NCBI GenBank assembly: GCA_003492055.1
Contig: DMZE01000133.1
Coordinates: 1-8,121, forward strand
From: Cellvibrionales bacterium
GTDB taxonomy: Bacteria; Pseudomonadota; Gammaproteobacteria; Pseudomonadales; UBA7434
Direction of reading: 5' to 3'
DNA: 8,121 nt
Numbering within the stretch: the stretch's first letter is position 1; every line of letters begins with the position of its first letter. Both the position numbers and the translations under genes were made by a program. The notes beneath the pieces are model-generated. The model saw nothing but the letters and a program-made list of their open reading frames with translations, had not been told where the DNA came from and searched no databases. Shown piece by piece: positions 5,414 to 8,121 of the stretch.

Positions 5414-8068
5414 ATGCACGATCAGGATAAAGATCCGCTGGAAACGCAAGAATGGTTGGATTCACTTGAGTCAGTGATTCACCAAACAGGCCGCGGTCGC
5501 GCCGCCTATCTATTACAGCAATTGGTTGATCGCGCCGTTGAAGCCGAAATCAAGATGCCACCGGCCATTACTACGCCTTACCGTAATACCATATCGCCTG
5601 TTAATGAAAAGCATATGCCCGGCGATTTATTTATGGAGCGACGTATTCGCTCTATTACTCGTTGGAACGCACTCGCCATGGTAATGCGTGCGAATGACAA
5701 CGACGAAGGCTTAGGCGGCCATATCTCTAGCTTCTCATCGGCGGCAACGCTCTATGATGTTGGCTATAACTATTTTTTCCGTGGACCTACAGACGACAAA
5801 GAAGGCGATTTAATTTATTACCAAGGCCATTTGGCTCCTGGTATTTACGCGCGCTCTTATCTTGAAGGTCGACTTTCTGAAGAGCAGCTCGATAACTTCC
5901 GTCGTGAAGTTGACGGCAACGGTTTGTCATCTTACCCGCATCCTTGGCTAATGCCTGACTACTGGCAGTTCCCAACTGTCTCCATGGGCTTAGGTCCGAT
6001 TCAAGCGATTTATCAAGCTCACGTAATGAAGTATCTCGATAAGCGTGAAATGGCTGTTCGTGATGATCGTAAAGTCTGGTGTTTCTTAGGTGATGGCGAG
6101 TGTGATGAGCCAGAATCATTGGGTTCAATCTCAATGGCCGGTCGAGAAAAACTGGATAACTTAATTTTTGTTATCAACTGTAACCTTCAGCGTCTTGATG
6201 GTCCTGTTCGCGGTAATGGCAAAATTGTTCAAGAGCTAGAAGGCGTTTTCCGCGGTGCAGGCTGGAACGTTATAAAAGTATTATGGGGTCGCCGTTGGGA
6301 TGCGCTATTAGAGCGTGATACAACGGGTTTACTTCAGCAGCGTATGAATGAAGTACGTGATGGTGAATTACAGAATTATAAATTTAATGGTGGCGCATAT
6401 ACGCGTGCCCATTTCTTTGGCAAATACCCAGAGCTACTTGAGCTAGTTAAAGATTTATCTGATGACGATATCATGAATCTTAACCGTGGTGGTCATGACC
6501 CGTATAAAGTGTATGCGGCCTATGCCGAAGCAGTAGAACATTCAGGCCAGCCAACAGTTATTTTGGCGCAAACTGTTAAAGGTTATGGTACAGGCGAAGC
6601 GGGCGAAGCGAATAATGAAACGCATTCACTGAAAAAGCTGGATACTGCAAGTCTTAAGCAATTCCGTAATCGATTTAACATTCCGTTATCGGATAAAGAA
6701 TTAGAAACTGTTCCTTATTATCGTCCGTCACCTGATAGCCCAGAAATGGTTTATATGCGTAGTCGACGTGACAAGCTTGGCGGTTATATTCCTCGTCGTC
6801 GTGCAGAATTTGAAGCCTTAAAAACACCGGCATTAGAAGATTTTTCTGCGCAATTAAAAGGTTCAGGTAAGCGTGAAATTTCTAGCACCATGTCATTTGT
6901 ACGTGTGTTATCAACCTTAGTAAAAGATAAAGAGATTGGTGAACGTGTTGTTCCTATCGTTCCTGATGAAGCGCGTACCTTTGGTATGGAAGGTATGTTT
7001 AGACAGTTAGGTATTTACTCTTCGCAGGGGCAGCTCTATACCCCGCATGATTCCGGTGGAATTATGTATTACAAAGAAGATGAAAAAGGTCAGATTCTCG
7101 AAGAAGGCATTAACGAAAGTGGTGCCATGTCAGCTTGGTTGGCTGCGGCAACTTCTTACAGCACCAACAATGTACCGTTAGTGCCGTTTTATATTTTCTA
7201 TTCAATGTTTGGTTTTCAGCGCATTGGTGATTTAGCGTGGGCAGCGGGTGATAGTCAGGCGCGCGGCTTTTTAATTGGTGCAACCGCTGGCCGAACTACG
7301 TTGAATGGTGAAGGTCTACAACACCAAGATGGTCACAGTCATTTAATGGCATCGACTATTCCAAACTGTGTTTCTTATGATCCGACTTATGCTTACGAAT
7401 TGGCTGTTATTGTTCAAGACGGCTTAAAGCGCATGTATGAGTTGCAAGAGAATAAGTTTTATTACATTACTGCGATGAATGAAAACTACACTCACCCTGC
7501 AATGCCAGTTGGCGTTGAAGAGGGCATCATTAAAGGTATTTACCCATTATTTAAGAGCCCGCTAAAAAGCACTAAGCGCGTTCAGTTAATGGGCTCGGGT
7601 ACTATTTTACGTGAAGTTGAAGCAGCCGTTGAATTATTGAAAGATGATTGGGATGTTGCCGCAGACGTTTGGAGTATTACCAGTTCAAATGAATTGCGTC
7701 GTGATGGTTTAGCGTGTGAACGTTGGAATATGTTACATCCTAACGAAACACCTCGCGTACCTTATATCACTGAGCAATTACAAGAAGCTCAAGGTCCATT
7801 TATTGCCGCAACGGATTACATGAAATTGTATTCGGATCAATTACGACCTTACATTCCTGGCAACTTTAAAGTGCTAGGTACCGATGGTTATGGTCGCAGT
7901 GATACACGTGCTAAATTGCGTCACTTCTTTGAAGTGAACCGTTACTTTGTAGTTATTGCTGCATTGGGTTCACTCGTTGAAGAAGGCACAATTAAAGCCG
8001 ATGTGGTTGCCGAAGCGATTAAGAAATATGGCATTTCGCCAGAAAAAGTTGATCCAGTAACTGTATAA
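5414..8068 (+). CDS. aceE: Pyruvate dehydrogenase E1 component (homodimeric type)
   Basis: From ATG 5414 the protein has 884 residues (E. coli AceE 887) and aligns along its whole length. It is the thiamine-diphosphate-dependent E1 that decarboxylates pyruvate and acetylates the lipoyl domains of AceF in the cytoplasmic pyruvate dehydrogenase complex. The N-terminal segment DPLETQEWLDSLESVI is of the AceF-binding type. The ThDP/Mg2+ motif is GDGECDEPES followed by NCNLQRLDGP. Catalytic residues known from E. coli are present at a constant offset of -3: His103 (for His106), His404 (His407), Glu568 (Glu571, in EEGINESG) and His637 (His640, in LQHQDGHSH). The order is N-terminal ThDP domain, middle transketolase-like domain (about 480-700) and C-terminal domain with STDYMKL-like ATDYMKL and LGTDGYGRSD. 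Sequence such as MPGDLFMERRIRS resembles Pseudomonas AceE. A GTG at 5402 would add four residues but overlaps the ribosome site. No terminator follows within the window, consistent with an aceEF operon. Confidence 0.98.
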   Translation: MHDQDKDPLETQEWLDSLESVIHQTGRGRAAYLLQQLVDRAVEAEIKMPPAITTPYRNTISPVNEKHMPGDLFMERRIRSITRWNALAMVMRANDNDEGLGGHISSFSSAATLYDVGYNYFFRGPTDDKEGDLIYYQGHLAPGIYARSYLEGRLSEEQLDNFRREVDGNGLSSYPHPWLMPDYWQFPTVSMGLGPIQAIYQAHVMKYLDKREMAVRDDRKVWCFLGDGECDEPESLGSISMAGREKLDNLIFVINCNLQRLDGPVRGNGKIVQELEGVFRGAGWNVIKVLWGRRWDALLERDTTGLLQQRMNEVRDGELQNYKFNGGAYTRAHFFGKYPELLELVKDLSDDDIMNLNRGGHDPYKVYAAYAEAVEHSGQPTVILAQTVKGYGTGEAGEANNETHSLKKLDTASLKQFRNRFNIPLSDKELETVPYYRPSPDSPEMVYMRSRRDKLGGYIPRRRAEFEALKTPALEDFSAQLKGSGKREISSTMSFVRVLSTLVKDKEIGERVVPIVPDEARTFGMEGMFRQLGIYSSQGQLYTPHDSGGIMYYKEDEKGQILEEGINESGAMSAWLAAATSYSTNNVPLVPFYIFYSMFGFQRIGDLAWAAGDSQARGFLIGATAGRTTLNGEGLQHQDGHSHLMASTIPNCVSYDPTYAYELAVIVQDGLKRMYELQENKFYYITAMNENYTHPAMPVGVEEGIIKGIYPLFKSPLKSTKRVQLMGSGTILREVEAAVELLKDDWDVAADVWSITSSNELRRDGLACERWNMLHPNETPRVPYITEQLQEAQGPFIAATDYMKLYSDQLRPYIPGNFKVLGTDGYGRSDTRAKLRHFFEVNRYFVVIAALGSLVEEGTIKADVVAEAIKKYGISPEKVDPVTV

Positions 8069-8072
8069 ATAC

Positions 8073-8121
8073 GCGTTTAAATAAGCGTTTAAGTGATCGA
8101 ATAAGTTACCGAATAAGTTAC
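8073..8121. repeat. 12-bp tandem repeats after aceE (reaching the window edge)
   Basis: Two 12-bp pairs lie end to end: GCGTTTAAATAA (8073-8084) with GCGTTTAAGTGA (8085-8096), 10 of 12 identical, then CGAATAAGTTAC at 8098-8109 and exactly again at 8110-8121. The second array may continue past the window. They sit in the expected aceE-aceF spacer. No terminator hairpin or start codon with a ribosome site is seen in these bases. Confidence 0.8.

Noticed and set aside
5787..6134. 115-residue minus-strand frame inside aceE
   Set aside because: It lies wholly antisense to the highly conserved ThDP-binding part of aceE and shows no protein-like features of its own.

Overview
The window looks like an ordinary chromosomal stretch of a gammaproteobacterium. 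It holds four protein genes: a partial bepA (yfgC) on the minus strand, and perM (yfgO), a pitrilysin/insulinase-type M16 metallopeptidase and aceE on the plus strand. The divergent bepA/perM pair is also known from Escherichia coli. The AceE protein is of the homodimeric gammaproteobacterial type, and its N-terminal region reads more like the Pseudomonas version than the enteric one. Moderate-to-low GC and a simple layout would suit a marine Pseudomonas/Cellvibrionales/Oceanospirillales-type bacterium, but the genus cannot be fixed from this sequence alone.

Layout. Positions 1-629 (minus) carry the N-terminal 209 codons of the periplasmic M48 metalloprotease BepA, cut by the window edge next to its third zinc ligand. 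Positions 630-929 are a divergent intergenic region with two families of short tandem repeats and two inverted repeats. Positions 930-2033 encode the inner-membrane AI-2E-family protein PerM, followed by a probable terminator. Positions 2122-5145 encode a large M16 peptidase predicted to be an outer-membrane-facing lipoprotein; its annotated start is doubtful. Positions 5146-5413 form the aceE upstream region, with a long inverted repeat, a plausible sigma70 promoter overlapped by a perfect palindrome, and a hairpin followed by a T-rich run. Positions 5414-8068 encode the complete pyruvate dehydrogenase E1 component. The last 53 bases are repeat-rich and presumably lead to aceF.

Functionally there is an envelope-protein group (BepA in outer-membrane protein quality control, a membrane permease-like protein, and a lipoprotein peptidase) next to the start of a central-metabolism operon (pyruvate to acetyl-CoA). 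Nothing suggests a phage, defence island, insertion sequence or CRISPR array. The most notable non-genic pattern is that every gap between genes carries a short, imperfect tandem or direct repeat with a different unit (9, 10, 17, 10 and 12 bp). One of these lies inside the annotated 5' end of the M16 gene and, together with other clues, makes that start suspect.
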